From Pachypanchax playfairii (lineage: Eukaryota; Chordata; Actinopteri; Cyprinodontiformes; Aplocheilidae), in contig SSNP01000105.1 in the NCBI GenBank assembly GCA_006937955.1, positions 1,517,834 to 1,581,833 on the forward strand: a DNA stretch of 64,000 bases. The letters run 5' to 3'. The notes beneath the pieces are model-generated. The model was not told the origin of the DNA and did no database searches. It was given only the letters and a program-made list of their open reading frames with translations. Numbering within the stretch: the stretch's first letter is position 1; every line of letters begins with the position of its first letter. This document shows positions 25,101 to 37,200 of this stretch, piece by piece. The translations under genes were made by a program, and so were the position numbers.

Positions 25101-26509
25101 TTACTAGGGATGCACTGATACCGATACTGGTATCGGCTCTGATATCATCTAATGTACTTCTATCGGCTAAAGTTAACCTATACCATGAACTGATACTTAA
25201 AATGGATAAACTCTGCAATAATTTCTCAAAAAATGTTAATTTTTAACTTCAAAATTTTAGTTTTGTAGTACTTTTTATTCATATTTTACTTTTTATGTAA
25301 TTCGCCATCATTTGTTGTAACAAGCAGAGAAGAAAATAAAACCTGCCTTCCAATTCATTGCATTTTTTGTGTGGTAGAAGTATCGGCATTGGTACTCGGT
25401 GTCGGCAAGTAGTCAGATCTATATATCGGTATTGTATCGGTTTGAAAAAGGTGGTATTGTTGCATCCCTAAAGATTACAAATAAAATGTTCTTGTTGCTC
25501 TGAAATAAATGTATGAATTAAACAATTAATTACAAAGAATGTAACAACAAAAAGAAAAGAGGAGACGATGTAACTTCTTTATACTGATTATCTTCACAAA
25601 GGAGGTTATGTTTTATAATTTGTATGAGTTTATTGGTTTTGTTTAAAAGATAACTCAAAATGTAACAAACAGATTTGGATGAAAGCCAGTGATACCAGTG
25701 AGAACAGGTGAATCCAGACCTTACCTGTAATGATGGGTAACTTGGGCTTCCATCTTTCCAGCAGCATTAGCCCCAGGAGGGACACACTGAGCAGGAATAG
25801 GGGCCGAAGGGAGGTGGAGGACAAGAGCCTGTAGAAACAAACAAGCGGATTGATTTAGCTTTTCTATCTGAGGTGACAGGCACGTTACTCTCCAAATTTA
25901 GCTTCTCTGTTAGCTGCTTTCTGTGGATATGAGTAAAAACAGTCTGCCATTGACAGCCAGCTGCGGGTTACTAAGCGGAACGTACGTGTTTGTTTTAAGT
26001 TAGTAACGAGTGTGACAACTACAAATAACCGGTTGTCTCCGTTTCCGAATAATATGTTGAGCAAATAAACACGACAACGTATGTCCACGCTAACTGAATT
26101 TACACTACAAGCTAGGTTAGCACGAGGCTAAAGACGTGGGATTAGCTAACTTATCTTGACATTTATTCTTAATATCCTCTTTGACACCAGTCAGCGAAGT
26201 AAAGACGAGCTTAAATACAACTTTGCTATCGATTCAACACAAACTCGTCGCCTACCAGAATAATGTGTTGAGTGTGAGGGCGGCAGAGATGCTGTAGAGC
26301 GGCCTCTCCCAGACCAGCAGCCGCTGGACCCACAGCAGCAGGGGTTCGTACTGCAGTAACCAGACCTGGACCCACTCCCGTAAGCGTTCGAGCTCCGGGT
26401 TTCCGTCTCCGCACGCCTGCTCCGAAGTTCCGGCGGGGAACAAATCCTCCAGGCCGACCGAAGAGGAGGTAACCGAGGGGCGTCCGATGGCCTCCTCTCC
26501 GCTCGCCAT
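22116..26509 (-). CDS. retreg2: Reticulophagy regulator 2 (FAM134A), ER-phagy receptor
   Basis: Nine exons in transcript order: 26509-26256, 25828-25725, 24839-24809, 24631-24502, 24412-24328, 24176-24039, 23910-23813, 23136-23001, 22900-22116. They encode 586 residues (human 543). The ATG at 26509 begins MASGEE, like human MASG. A reticulon-homology region forms two hydrophobic hairpins: about 60-105 (LLVWERPLYSI to LGLMLLERWKP) and about 180-215 (GHYVPGIMISYI to LLWPLVVYHELIQRMY). Then follow the RETREG2-specific block ALAMAITDSELSDEEASI and a long acidic C-terminus. Near the end DEDFELLDQSEL is an LC3-interacting motif with core FELL at about 547-550. Family members sit in the ER membrane, curve it and recruit ATG8 proteins for ER turnover. 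Intron 2 carries an MITE. The final exon holds over 40% of the coding sequence, and its middle is poorly conserved. Confidence 0.94.
25105..25470. mobile_element. hAT-type MITE, copy 2 with intact target duplication
   Basis: A 366-bp element in retreg2 intron 2. It begins TAGGGATGCACTGATACC and ends TTGCATCCCTA, and is flanked by perfect 8-bp direct repeats AAGATTAC at 25097-25104 and 25471-25478. An 8-bp duplication is the hallmark of hAT insertion. It has no open reading frame. It shares its whole length with copy 1 at 10138-10500. Its ends contain several tatcgg / ccgata repeats that could fold back. Confidence 0.88.
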
Positions 26510-27339
26510 GTTTTTCCCCACTTTGTTATGTTGTTTTGGAGATCACGGGGTTTGAGGAAAGATCATTATCAAGACGACGTACTTACGTAAACTCAAGCTT
26601 CTGGTTACGTCTTCAAAATAAGATACACTAGTGCCGAAACTGTTTTACGCGATGTTATCTGAAGAATTAGGATCACAAAACTAAAAAATAAATGTACAAA
26701 AGTTTTAGGAAGTGGAAAATTTAAACTTGTAGAAACCTGGGACTCAACTTGTATTTTAATATAAGTAACTTGTGACTTCACTTGGACTTGATCCTTGTGA
26801 CTTGACAAGATTTGCTCATTTCTTTAAAATGCAAAGATTTAATTGTGGCTTGCAGAGTCCCCTGCGTTACCGGAGACGAAAGTAGTTTTATTTTGAAGAA
26901 CGTGCTTACTTCCGCTGCAACTTCAGTGGTGAAGGTGGGCGCACAGATGGGTGGATCATCAGGTCGTCATAGATAAGAAAAAATGTGGTCACGTGTTTCC
27001 TTGTTTACCTTGTGTGTGTGGGGGGGGGAAGAAAGCCGAAGTGCACCACCATGCGTGAATAAGCATTTACTGAATGTAGAATTTTGTTTTATTCCCACAA
27101 AATATGTTCTGCATTTATTCTGGAGGTTTATTAAACAACGCACACGAGCAACGGTGGATATAAATTTATTACAAAAGCAGTAAAAAGCAAACTGAGCCAT
27201 TATGGACACTGTGCATCACTGGAGATCCGTTAGACCTGAAAGTCTGCTTGAATCCTCGTTCTTCATGAGAAACTTGGTCATCAGACAGGGTTTGGAAAAG
27301 GTTCCAAAGTCTGGCAGCACATGAGAACTTTCCCTGTGG
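26510..27339. other. retreg2 5' flank and prkag3 3' UTR
   Basis: The left part holds the retreg2 promoter and 5' UTR. CpGs are enriched over the first retreg2 exon and just upstream. The right part, about 27165-27339, is the likely prkag3 3' UTR. A G-run of nine lies at about 27020. No further coding sequence is seen. Confidence 0.6.
27165..27170 (-). terminator. Candidate prkag3 poly(A) signal
   Basis: AATAAA on the minus strand, about 170 nt downstream of the prkag3 stop. A second AATAAA lies at 27127-27132. Confidence 0.5.
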
Positions 27340-29701
27340 TTAGGACAGAAGAGCATCAATACTTGCAGGTGTTAGGACCAAGGCCTGCAGCAGGTCAGAC
27401 AGAGAGATGATGCCCTTCACCACATCAGCCCTGTCCACCAAAACCAACCGATGGACCTGGTGGAGGGAGGAGAATGAGTCATCTTCTTTATAAATAAGGA
27501 CTATGATAAAGACCTGAAAAACACCCACCTCAGCTTTGACTATTCGGTCCATAATCACTTCTAAAGTTTCATCAGGGTAGCAGGTGATCACACCTTCAAC
27601 ATAACAGGTGCGCCTGCGAATGGCTTCCTGCATTGTGATGTCCAAATCGTTGTAAGTTGACTGGGCTGCAAGATTCTGATGGAACAAAGAGTTTCATCTG
27701 AAACTTTAAAGTGATTAGAAAAAGCAAAAGAAGAAGCAGCTCGTTTTTTTGATATTAACTGTTTATTGGTTCAAAATCATTTTGATTGGTTTGATCTCTC
27801 TTTACAAAAACGGCTGAACAAACAAATTAAATAATTTAAAAAATGAGACTCACAATGACGTCGAATCTGGAGTAGAGTGCCACCACTCTGCCTAAAGAGA
27901 AAAAACAGCTGGATGCTGAAAGAGCCTGATAAACACTAACTGTAACTGGTTTATTACCTTGTTTATCCACCACTGGCAGTGCTGACACTCGCCTTTCCAC
28001 GAATATGGAGAGTGCATCATAAAGTGAAGCAGTCTGCTGGATTGTGGCAATGTTCCTGAAAGTTCCAATCCCTAATCCCTGGATCTGCCTCTGGATGAAA
28101 GCAGGTCTGGGAACCGTTTCCCTCTGAAAATATCCAAATGTTAGCTGAACTAAAACCACGAGGTGTTTATGAAAATAAAGTTTAAAACTGGCTCACAAAC
28201 AGATGGAGGAACTTGAGGATTCTTTTGTGGGTGAGAATGTGCAGGACGTTTCCAGACTCTGGATCGATGACGGGCAGCCTGTGAATTCTGTATCTGAGTA
28301 AGGAATAAATGGCATCGAAGAGGCTACAGCAGGAGGAGAGACCAGATGATTGTTAAACCCTGCGGAAACAAACACATTTACCAACAGAAACGTTTGCACA
28401 TACCTGGCCTCTGGAGAAATACTGATCAGGTAATGACTCGGGTTTTGTAAGTACACTTCTAAGACAGAAGACAAGGAAATCTCAGACAGATAATCTGTGA
28501 GATTTGTACAAGTGATGAAGACGTTTATCTCTGCAGCTTATTTACTTTGAAGTGAATCACCTCTCCATGTTTCGATCCTGTGGGTCTCTAAGCCGTACAT
28601 TTGGACCTTTGGGGAGGAAATCTTAGTTAGAAATCTTGAATTCGTCATCTAATCCTCAAATATTTATGTTAATAATCTAGCTTTCTTATTCTGGGTGCTT
28701 TAAAATTAACATAAAACACTGAAGTGCATGTTTAATAGTTTGTGAAACAATTAATCTTAATCTAAGTGTGTTTGTTTATTCTCACCATGGGGGATTTGTA
28801 GTAACAATGGAGAATGTTGATGAAATCAGTGATAGTCAGCATACCTGCAACAAAAAATTATTTAAATCCCCATTTCCTATAAATTCACATAAAATTGTAT
28901 TCAATCCAATTTTCTTACCCACAAATCTCTGCAGCTTGCTGTCCCACAGAGGCGCAGCCCTCAAACCATTTGCCACCAGAGCAAAAAAGGCCTTTTTCAC
29001 CTGTTGTGATGTGACTGAACATTAGCTGGGATTTAAGGCGCCACGGAAGGCAAATTCTTGTATAAAGTGTCACATAAACCCAACTCTGTGCTGATTTATC
29101 AATTATTTAAGCTCTATCTTGAATGGAAAATATAAATGAGACATGATAATGAGCTTTTATTGTGTTTAACTTGATAATAAATGAGAGTTTTACCGTGTAT
29201 TTACAAATTTTTTCTTTTTTTTGTTCTTTAAGAACAGGTTTCTGGTGTGAAATTAAAAAATAAGCAAAACAAATACAAAAAAAATTATATAATTTAGCAT
29301 TTGCTGTCTAATCATTTCTTTAGATTTCTCCTTACTTGTAACGTGGTATCAAATATAACCAGTTTACAGCTGACGGGAATGGCGTCATAACAGCTGTGAC
29401 TTTTCATAAAATTCAAGTAGACGGCGGCATCAGACTCTGGAAACAAATCACAGCAGCTGGTCAACATACGAGACAGAAACATGAATCCAGATCCAGCTGC
29501 AAGTAAAAGCCAGTTGTTGTCATCTCACCTTGCTTCTGTATCTCCCGCTTCCTTCGAGAACACGACACCTACAAGGAAAACATTTCCCCACATGACACAA
29601 TGCACAATCGTTTGAAATCCCACAACTTGTTTTTTCCTTGCTGAGAATAAAAACTCAGATTAATGTTTCACCTGTGAAGCTCCGTTATTCTGCGTGTCCA
29701 T
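27340..29701 (-). CDS. prkag3: AMP-activated protein kinase gamma-3-type subunit (short form)
   Basis: Twelve small exons in transcript order: 29701-29672, 29568-29529, 29436-29336, 29000-28919, 28844-28786, 28606-28561, 28458-28404, 28323-28197, 28123-27958, 27891-27854, 27675-27529, 27456-27340. They encode 335 residues. Four CBS motifs (two Bateman modules) cover nearly the whole protein. Recognisable blocks include LVIFDTTLQVKKAFFALVAN, GMLTITDFI, RIHRLPVIDP, LHILTHKRILKFL, RRVSALPVVD and HRLVLVDRADVVKGIISLSD. CBS sites bind AMP/ADP/ATP and tune AMPK activity. The C-terminus ALVLTPASIDALLS resembles PRKAG3 (ALVLSPAGIDALGA), not PRKAG1, and the neighbours also fit PRKAG3. Human PRKAG3 has about 489 residues because of a long N-terminal extension. 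Here the first exon encodes only ten residues, so this form has gamma-1 size. An alternative upstream start was not found. Confidence 0.92.
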
Positions 29702-30823
29702 GAAAACGCTGGTCAGAAAGCAGCGAACAGAGACGACAGTCGGGGGTCTATATTAGGAACTCTCGGGTTGGTATGTATCCGGCTGGAGGAGGAGGGGGGG
29801 GGGATAGAAGCTGGCACAGATTTAAGAGGAGGGACTGTTCAGTCATAAATCTACCTTCTTTGTTGTTTGACAATCCAGACTGATTTTCAGGACCCGCCTA
29901 CAGTCTTAAACTGATAAAACGAGATACATTTTACAAGTTTATATCAGCAAAGAATTCAAAAAGACACAAACAGAGATAGAACGTCTTTAAACAAGAGCAT
30001 TTATTCTTTATTATAGAAGTTAACTGCATGTACAAAATTAAAGCTATTTGTGCTCCAAAAGTGTATCAAATTCAAATACGCATGTCAAGTTAAATGTTTT
30101 CTCATTCTTACTCAATTTACCCATAAAAATATTGTTTTTTTTTTCCTCTGTTGTTTGGAACAAATGGAGGCAAAGTGATAAAGTGAAGTGGAGGTTTCTG
30201 ATGAAAATGGAGCAAAACTGTGCAAATTTCAGCTCGAGACACAAAAATAAAAATACTGCAGTTAAGCCTTTAACGTCTGACACAAAAAGCAGCTATGAAC
30301 ATTTTAAAGACTCTTCAGAGCCGAGACATTCAGCAGACCTTCAACACAGAGAAACCTACATTTTGGCTTTTATTTTACCAACTACTTCCTGTTTCTGATA
30401 CTTTGATGTTACACTGTTGAGGTGACGTTTTGTTTAGAAAATGAAGAATTTGTTTAAGCAGTGCATGATGTAAAATCCCCAAATGAAGAAAATATGCAAA
30501 TATAAGTAGAAACATGTCTATAGAATAAAAGTTCAATCCCCCTCTTAGGAAACAAGATTCCAAAAAACACACTAACTGTAACTTTCTCAACTCATAAATA
30601 TGCCAAACCTTCACACACACTGAACCTACCAAGCTTTAATATGATCAGCACTAATTCCCAGATGAAAGATTTAAATTTTAACAACTCTGTGGCAACAGTT
30701 TAGTTGCTGCTAAGAAAATTTGAGGATCTCTGTACGCTCAGAGACAGTGAAAATAAAAACGAGTGTTAATTTCGGTTGCATTTGCCTCAGACGAACTCTC
30801 ACCCTGTGATCTGCATCTGAAAA
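29702..30823. other. prkag3 5' flank and cnppd1 3' UTR
   Basis: The stretch just right of 29701 is the prkag3 5' UTR/promoter side, with a G-rich tract near 29791-29803. The remainder up to the cnppd1 stop is likely cnppd1 3' UTR and spacer. No coding exon was recognised. Confidence 0.6.
30000..30012 (-). terminator. Candidate cnppd1 poly(A) signals (two, close together)
   Basis: Two minus-strand AATAAA hexamers at 30000-30005 and 30007-30012, implying a cnppd1 3' UTR of about 0.8 kb. An alternative lies near 30366. Confidence 0.4.
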
Positions 30824-32969
30824 CTAGCCAGGAACGAGCAGCGTTTGGTATTTGTCGACAGGCAGCAGGAACTCTGGACAGCAGGGACGCAAAGAATTTA
30901 CAGATGGAAACAAGCTAAAGCGAGAGTCCAGATTCGGTTCTGCAGCTCCAAAGAGGCTGGTGGGCAGAGACGCCAGCTGCAGGTGGTTGTTGGGGAGTGC
31001 AGATGTGTTCTGATGATGAGGGAGGGTTGCGTGACAGTCCGAGCAGACGCAAGAGGAAGCAGATGGAGATTGAGGAGTTTCCATGTCAGACTTCCCTTCA
31101 GGATGTTTACAAACCACCGAGGTGAGAGGAGAAGACGAAGAAGACGCCAGGGCGGACTCTGCCGGATTCTGTCGGCATCGTCGGGCAATTTCAAGTGAAG
31201 TTGTCTGACCGTTGAGACTCTTGTTGGGAAGAAAACAGGAAATGCGGTGGGCTGAGGCTTCTGGTCTGACGCTAGAAGTGAAGGTGATGTCATCCAATGG
31301 AACAAACATGGAGAGGTGACCTCTGGAGAGGCTGAGCTGGTGCAGCACGGCGCTGGTGGCAATCAGGCCGGCCACACTGGTAAGATAAACCAGACCAAGC
31401 ATACAGGAAACCTAAAAGGTCAAATAAAAATGGATTTATGTTGCTTTTTAATACAAAAAACAGAAACAGTATACTTATGGTACAGATTTCTCTTCTTACC
31501 TTAGTAAAGTGCTGATAGAAGGCTGTGAGGGCGTGGCTCCATGCAGACTGCTCCAGCAGCACACACAGGTCCGTGTAGGTGAACCAGCCTCGTTTCATCC
31601 CCTGCCGTTCCGCAATGCTTCAAATCCAAACAGCAAAGTCACAATGAACATAAAATATATTTTGTTGCATCTTTTATCACATGTAACTACAAACACGCCA
31701 ACAGAATCTTCTGCAGCTGATTACAGACCAGGTTTCCAGCTCGTTTAGTATATCAAAGACATCCTTCGGCTCCGTGAAGAGACTCCACTCCTAAAAACAA
31801 CATCAAACGGGAAAAATAATGTAAAAAAAAACAGACAAATTCAGGAGCACATAAGCGCAGACGGAGTGTCACTCACAATGGCGTTCAAGAAACTCATCTC
31901 CAGGTTGTTAACAGTTTGGACGTCCAGTTTACCAGCTGCTCCCCACTCGTCATTGAAAACCTCCTCTTCTTCACCTTCATCATACAGATACTTGCTGGCA
32001 ACCATCTAAACATCAGTGAGATTTACAAAAATTAGCTGGTTCAGTAATAAACACTAAATGTCAAGGTGTAAACAACATTTTGGATGATTTATGAATTTTA
32101 AACGCACCATCGAAATCAGGAACAGGTCAGATGAGGAGATCTTCTTCAGGTATTCGGGGTTTCTGTGTCGGAGTCTTTCTATGTAAACCAGAGCCAGCAT
32201 CATGGCACATGGAGAGATACAAGCCTCCCTGAACCAGAAAGATCAAAAGTTACATACAAGACAGACACACTGCTGCTTTTGATGGAAGAACAGACACACA
32301 ACAAGACAAACCTGGCAACGTGAGCTGCATACTTCTTCTGGAGCTTCCGTATTGGGCTTGGAGCAGACTTCTGGAAGATTTCCACAGCAATATCTGCAGT
32401 TTCAAAAATCCTAAAGTCAGCATATGTTCCAAATAAAACCTCAAGCTATGCCAAATATGTTGATACAAGTAAAACACTAGAAATTATTTGACATTCTGAA
32501 ATAATGGCTGAAAACTAAATGTAGAAATATGAGATAAACTCACCTGTAACAGGGCAAGAAAGGGCATCTAAAGAAACATCTTTGTCCAGGCCATAATACA
32601 GTCTTTTTCTCACTCGTTCAGTCAATTTCTGGTGTCCAGGAAGAAACTGGAATAACAGAAGCTCATATTAGGCGGAATTTCAATGCGGAAAAGGGTTGAG
32701 AATAAAAAAGCTCTTCTAAGTCGAACGTAATAACGTTGTTTTAAACACTTTTACTTGCAATGCAACACTGCAGCCGTATCTATTTGTCAGAACGGTTCGC
32801 TCTGTGTCCAATAAACAACCTAGAATTATGTCAGATCTAAGCTAACAAGCTTAGCATTAGCTAACGCAAGTTTTTGACTTATCGCGGTTTTAGCTCAAAA
32901 ACATACCGTAAACTCCTGGAAGTCCGAAAACTGAAAGGTATTTTCGTTAAATAACGCGTTGAAATCCAT
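30824..32969 (-). CDS. cnppd1: Cyclin Pas1/PHO80 domain-containing protein 1
   Basis: Eight exons in transcript order: 32969-32907, 32646-32544, 32393-32312, 32228-32108, 32005-31877, 31790-31729, 31617-31500, 31411-30824. They encode 421 residues (human 410). The cyclin-like (PHO80-type) fold occupies roughly residues 35-215, with recognisable helices: [45 protein letters not shown]-like DEWGAAGKLD, and NNLEMSFLNAIEWSLF. A hydrophobic segment at about 229-247 (CMLGLVYLTSVAGLIATSA) may span a membrane and is followed by a Ser-rich, poorly conserved tail in the long last exon. The molecular role of CNPPD1 is not well known; the domain suggests binding to a cyclin-dependent kinase. The exon 6 donor is GTCTGT, a weak but GT-type site, and the join to exon 7 keeps frame. 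Confidence 0.92.
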
Positions 32970-34220
32970 ATTTACTATTTACAAAACATCAGTCCGCCCA
33001 AAATTTGGAAAGAAGTCTGCTCGGCCTGTTTATCTCAGCCCAGCTTCCAACACGCCCTGACCGGTGTTGTGCCGAAAAAAGTCCCCGTAGAATCGGAATG
33101 GATCGCGCTTGAATGTGCCAAATTAAAGGTTACAAGTGACAAATTGAGTTGTTTTATAAATCACAAATACATACAAATGTTTTATTTTAATGAGTTTTAC
33201 GGGGGACCTTTATAACAAGATAGATCCACTAAATTGTTATCGCACACATTTATTTACATAATACGCCAAAGTATATTAGTTATTAAGTCATAATAATAGT
33301 TCCATAAGTACCCTGGATACATCGATATTTACCATAACGTTATTTAACTGCATTTACATGTTCTTAAAAAAAACTAAATTCTTTTCTTGGTCTCAGGCAG
33401 TGAGAAACCTACCTCAGATGCGCGTTTTATGGCAGGATTCATTCTTCAATACAACACCGGCCCTTTTGCAGACAGAAAAGCTAAAATTTCAACATAAAAA
33501 CCCCTCCAGCAAAGTGTCATTCCTTTACATTTAACTAACCTGTTAAATAAATTATAACGGAATAACTATGATCTCATAGATTATAACTAATATAAAAAAA
33601 AGTATTTTCTTAGCAGGTATTTTTAATTCTATTAGTTAAACCTGATTAAAAAAAATCACATTGTTTTTTTTTCAAAAGTTGATTGTCCAACATAAACCAG
33701 AAAAGAAACTTTTATTAAAGTTGTTGCACAACTTCAACAAATCCACAAAACTTAAAAATACAAAAAAGTGTCATCAGCTTATACTTGGTCATGTAATATT
33801 TAATAATCGAAATTACCAACTTTTTTTAATGCAACTTAATACACCACCAAGACCTATTTATTTATTTCTTTCATTCATATTATTATGGTTTTAAGGTCTA
33901 AAATAAAAAAAGTCCCTTTTTACCACATCATTTGACAACATAAAGTAGATGCTAAATGTGCTTCAGTTTAAACATCAATATAAAACTATTCATTCCCCAT
34001 GAAATCAGTTTATTTCACACAGACCTTAACTAGTCTTTTATCTTGTGCTGATATTAAAATATAGGATATAATAAGTTATGAGACAAAACGAGAATATGTT
34101 GGTCATTTTAATCATAGTGTTCCAACTTCCTGAGTCTTCATAACATCACACACACCAAGAAATAAATAACATTCTCATCTTCCTAAATAAAGCATCCGCA
34201 GTTTGTCATAATAAATAAAT
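32970..34220. other. cnppd1 5' flank and abcb6 3' UTR
   Basis: The left few hundred bases hold the cnppd1 promoter side, with several CpGs around 33057-33110. The right part is the abcb6 3' UTR and AT-rich spacer. No coding sequence is seen. An open frame at 33661-33894 is low-complexity. Confidence 0.6.
34009..34014 (-). terminator. Candidate abcb6 poly(A) signal
   Basis: AATAAA on the minus strand, about 207 nt downstream of the abcb6 stop. Two more overlap at 33857-33866. Confidence 0.45.
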
Positions 34221-37200
34221 TCAGTGTCCGTGATGGCCTGAAGAGGTGGAAGGCGGTTGGAGTTTCTCAGATTTGCGATCTTTGGCTTCCGTGTCTGATG
34301 AGGAGTCAGAGTCGTGGCCCTGCTGCTGCCTCATCCACATGTCGGAATACAAGCCTCCTTTAAGCAGCAGCTCCTCGTGCCTAACATGAAAGTGGTTGGA
34401 GTTTTGTTTTTACTGCCAAATCAAAGCTGAAAGCATTCAGGGCAAAAACAAAAACACTCACCGTCCACGTTCAGCGATCCGACCATCACTGACGACCAGG
34501 ATCTGGTCAGCTCCGATGATCGTCGACAGCCTTTTAAATAAACATGATGGATTAATAAGTAAAAACAGTAGAAATAATTACAAAAACACCTGCGATCATT
34601 CAGTGCAGAAGTCGCTCACCTGTGAGCTACAACAACTGTAGTACGATTAGTGCAAATTTTAGCCAGGGAGGCCTGGATGTTGCGTTCCGTCTGCGTGTCC
34701 AGTGCAGATGTTGCCTAAAGAGATATTCTGTTAAAAAACTATGCATATACACATCTGCTGGGGAAATGACTCCATCGGGTCAGATACCTCATCCAGCAGG
34801 ATGATCTGAGGTGCTTTCAGGATGGTTCTTGCTATGGCAACCCTCTGCTTCTCTCCTCCACTCAGCTTCAGACCCCTTTCACCCACCTGAGTGTCATAAC
34901 CTGCCAGAAAAACACAAACAGATGGAAAAAATCAGAATAAACATAAACAATGTTTTCAGGGAGGAATTTTAAAGTTAGAATGCTAAAAACCACCAGAGAA
35001 TCAATGGCTGCATTACCTTCAGGGAAGGTCAATATTTTGTCATGTATATCTGCAGCGATAGCCGCCTCCTCCACTTCCTGGTCAGACGCCGTGATGCGAC
35101 CATAGCGAATGTTTTCCCTGACGGTGTCATTAACAAGCACCGTATCCTGAGGAACCACTCCGATATGAGATCGTAGAGACATCTGCTTGACCTGAGCATA
35201 AATGTAGCAGTAAATACAGAGTGCCTGCTTTTATGAAGAAGTTTGCAGCAACGTCTCGTTGTTGTACACTTACTTTTGAGATATCCTGACCATCGATGCG
35301 AATGCAGCCTCCATGAACATCATAGAAGCGGAATAGCAGTCGAATAACGGTGCTTTTCCCCGCCCCTGACGGTCCGACCTGGGTGGGAACAACAGAACAT
35401 AAAGATGGGAACACCATGTGACTACAACCAGAACTTTACAGTAAGGAGATTAAAACTCCTACCAGTGCTACGGTCTGTCCTGGAAGAACCGTAAAGGAAA
35501 CGTCCCTGAGAATCTCTTTGCTGGAAAACAAAACAATTTAGGGATTATTGACAACAGATTGAAATCTTTGCATTTAAATAACCTAAATTTAAGAAGGAAA
35601 ACAAACCCGTTTAAGTAGCTGAAGTGAACATTCTCAAACTCCACTTTTCCCAGTTTGTACAGCAAATTTCCTGCATTTACTTCATCTTTTACCTGCAGAA
35701 AAAAAACAGATGTTGAACATTTAAAATAAATGTTATAAAATTCAGAAATTAAAAACTTTTTGTATTCTAATGTACCTCTTGGTCCTCCTCAAAGAGCGTG
35801 AACATACTTTCCATGTCAATGAAGGACGTCTGGATCATTCTGCAGAAACAAAAACACATCAGGTAGAAACAAACTGGAGTTTAAAATGTACAAAAAAGAT
35901 TCATAAATTCAAATTTATTTGAAATGTCAAGTGAAAAACAGCTTATGATGTTTAATCACCCAGTAGAAGTGTGTAGTGGTGTATTTTATCCAACAAGATC
36001 GCGCTAAATTTAAATGTATTTTAAGGGATTTATGTCCTGTCTCACCTGTAATAAGTTCCAAACCAGTTGAGAGGGGTGTACAGCTGGATGATGTACGTGC
36101 CAAAGAGAACAAAATCTCCAACCTGAGATCAGAAAATAGCTTATAAAAAAAAGAGATAATTCTAAAAATTATTCCAGAATATCTTGAACTCTAACTGTGT
36201 CGGTACCTGTAACTTCCCCTCTGTGACGAAGTAGGCGCAGAGCATCGAACCGGCCAGCAGACCTGATCCAATGATTAGGTTCTGGGTTTGATTGAGAAAA
36301 GCCAGGGACGCCTGGGACATCCATTCAGATTTCTAGACCAAGAGGAGACAAGAAATTTTAAAGAACACTAAAGGTCAGTAGTTCTAATACCAACTGAAGT
36401 TTAAAGATTAACTCACCCCCAAATCCACTTTTTTTCTTTTAATAAATTGTCTAATGTTGTACACTACACGTCTGCGCTTTATTTTAGGCATTTTAGTGCA
36501 TCTTTATTCAAATCTTAATGTTCTGCCTAAAATTGTGATTGTTGCACCTTCCTCAAGTTAAAACTATAAAACGGATTTGAAGCAACTAAAGACGTGGAAG
36601 AGGGTATGACTGTCACCAGGTCTGGTCTAACTAGTTCTGGCTAACAACAATATACCACTAAGAGACTGGTCCCATTCTATGTTGCTAAGCTGCTACAGGA
36701 CGAACTATCGACTTGAAACGGTACGGATCACGGCTGCTCGACTCGTCCACAGAAGAAGCTTCCTCCATTTTCATCTATTCCCTCTCTGTCCACCTGTGTC
36801 TGTGCAACATGTCAATCACAGCCCAGCCTGCATTCAGCCCCCACGTGTACGCTGGTCCTCCAGAGTGTGGGCGGGGTTATAATCTGGAGGGGGTAAGTTA
36901 CTCTTTAACATGTAAATAACAAGTTGACCTTGGAACTAAAGCTCAAGACTTACCTGATATTTCAGGATGGCATCCTGAAAACGTCTGACCTCATAATCCT
37001 CTGCATTATAGTATTTCACCTATTAAAAGACAAAAAAGGTCATTTAAATCTTAATTTTAATGAATTAAAATTGGTATTAAACCCTAAAAACAGAGTATTT
37101 AAACATTTTTAACTCATTTTCTTTTAGGGCTACACAATATTAGGATTTGACATTTTACTGAATATCACATTAAACCTTCTCCAAACTCTGAGGTGTTAGG

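Noticed and set aside
27340..29701. Calling the AMPK gamma gene prkag1 because of its short length
   Set aside because: The C-terminal end and the neighbours (cnppd1, retreg2, abcb6) fit PRKAG3 better.
30845..31362. Open frames of 117 (+) and 154 (-) codons
   Set aside because: Both overlap the last cnppd1 exon in other frames; only the cnppd1 frame shows conserved sequence and joins upstream exons.
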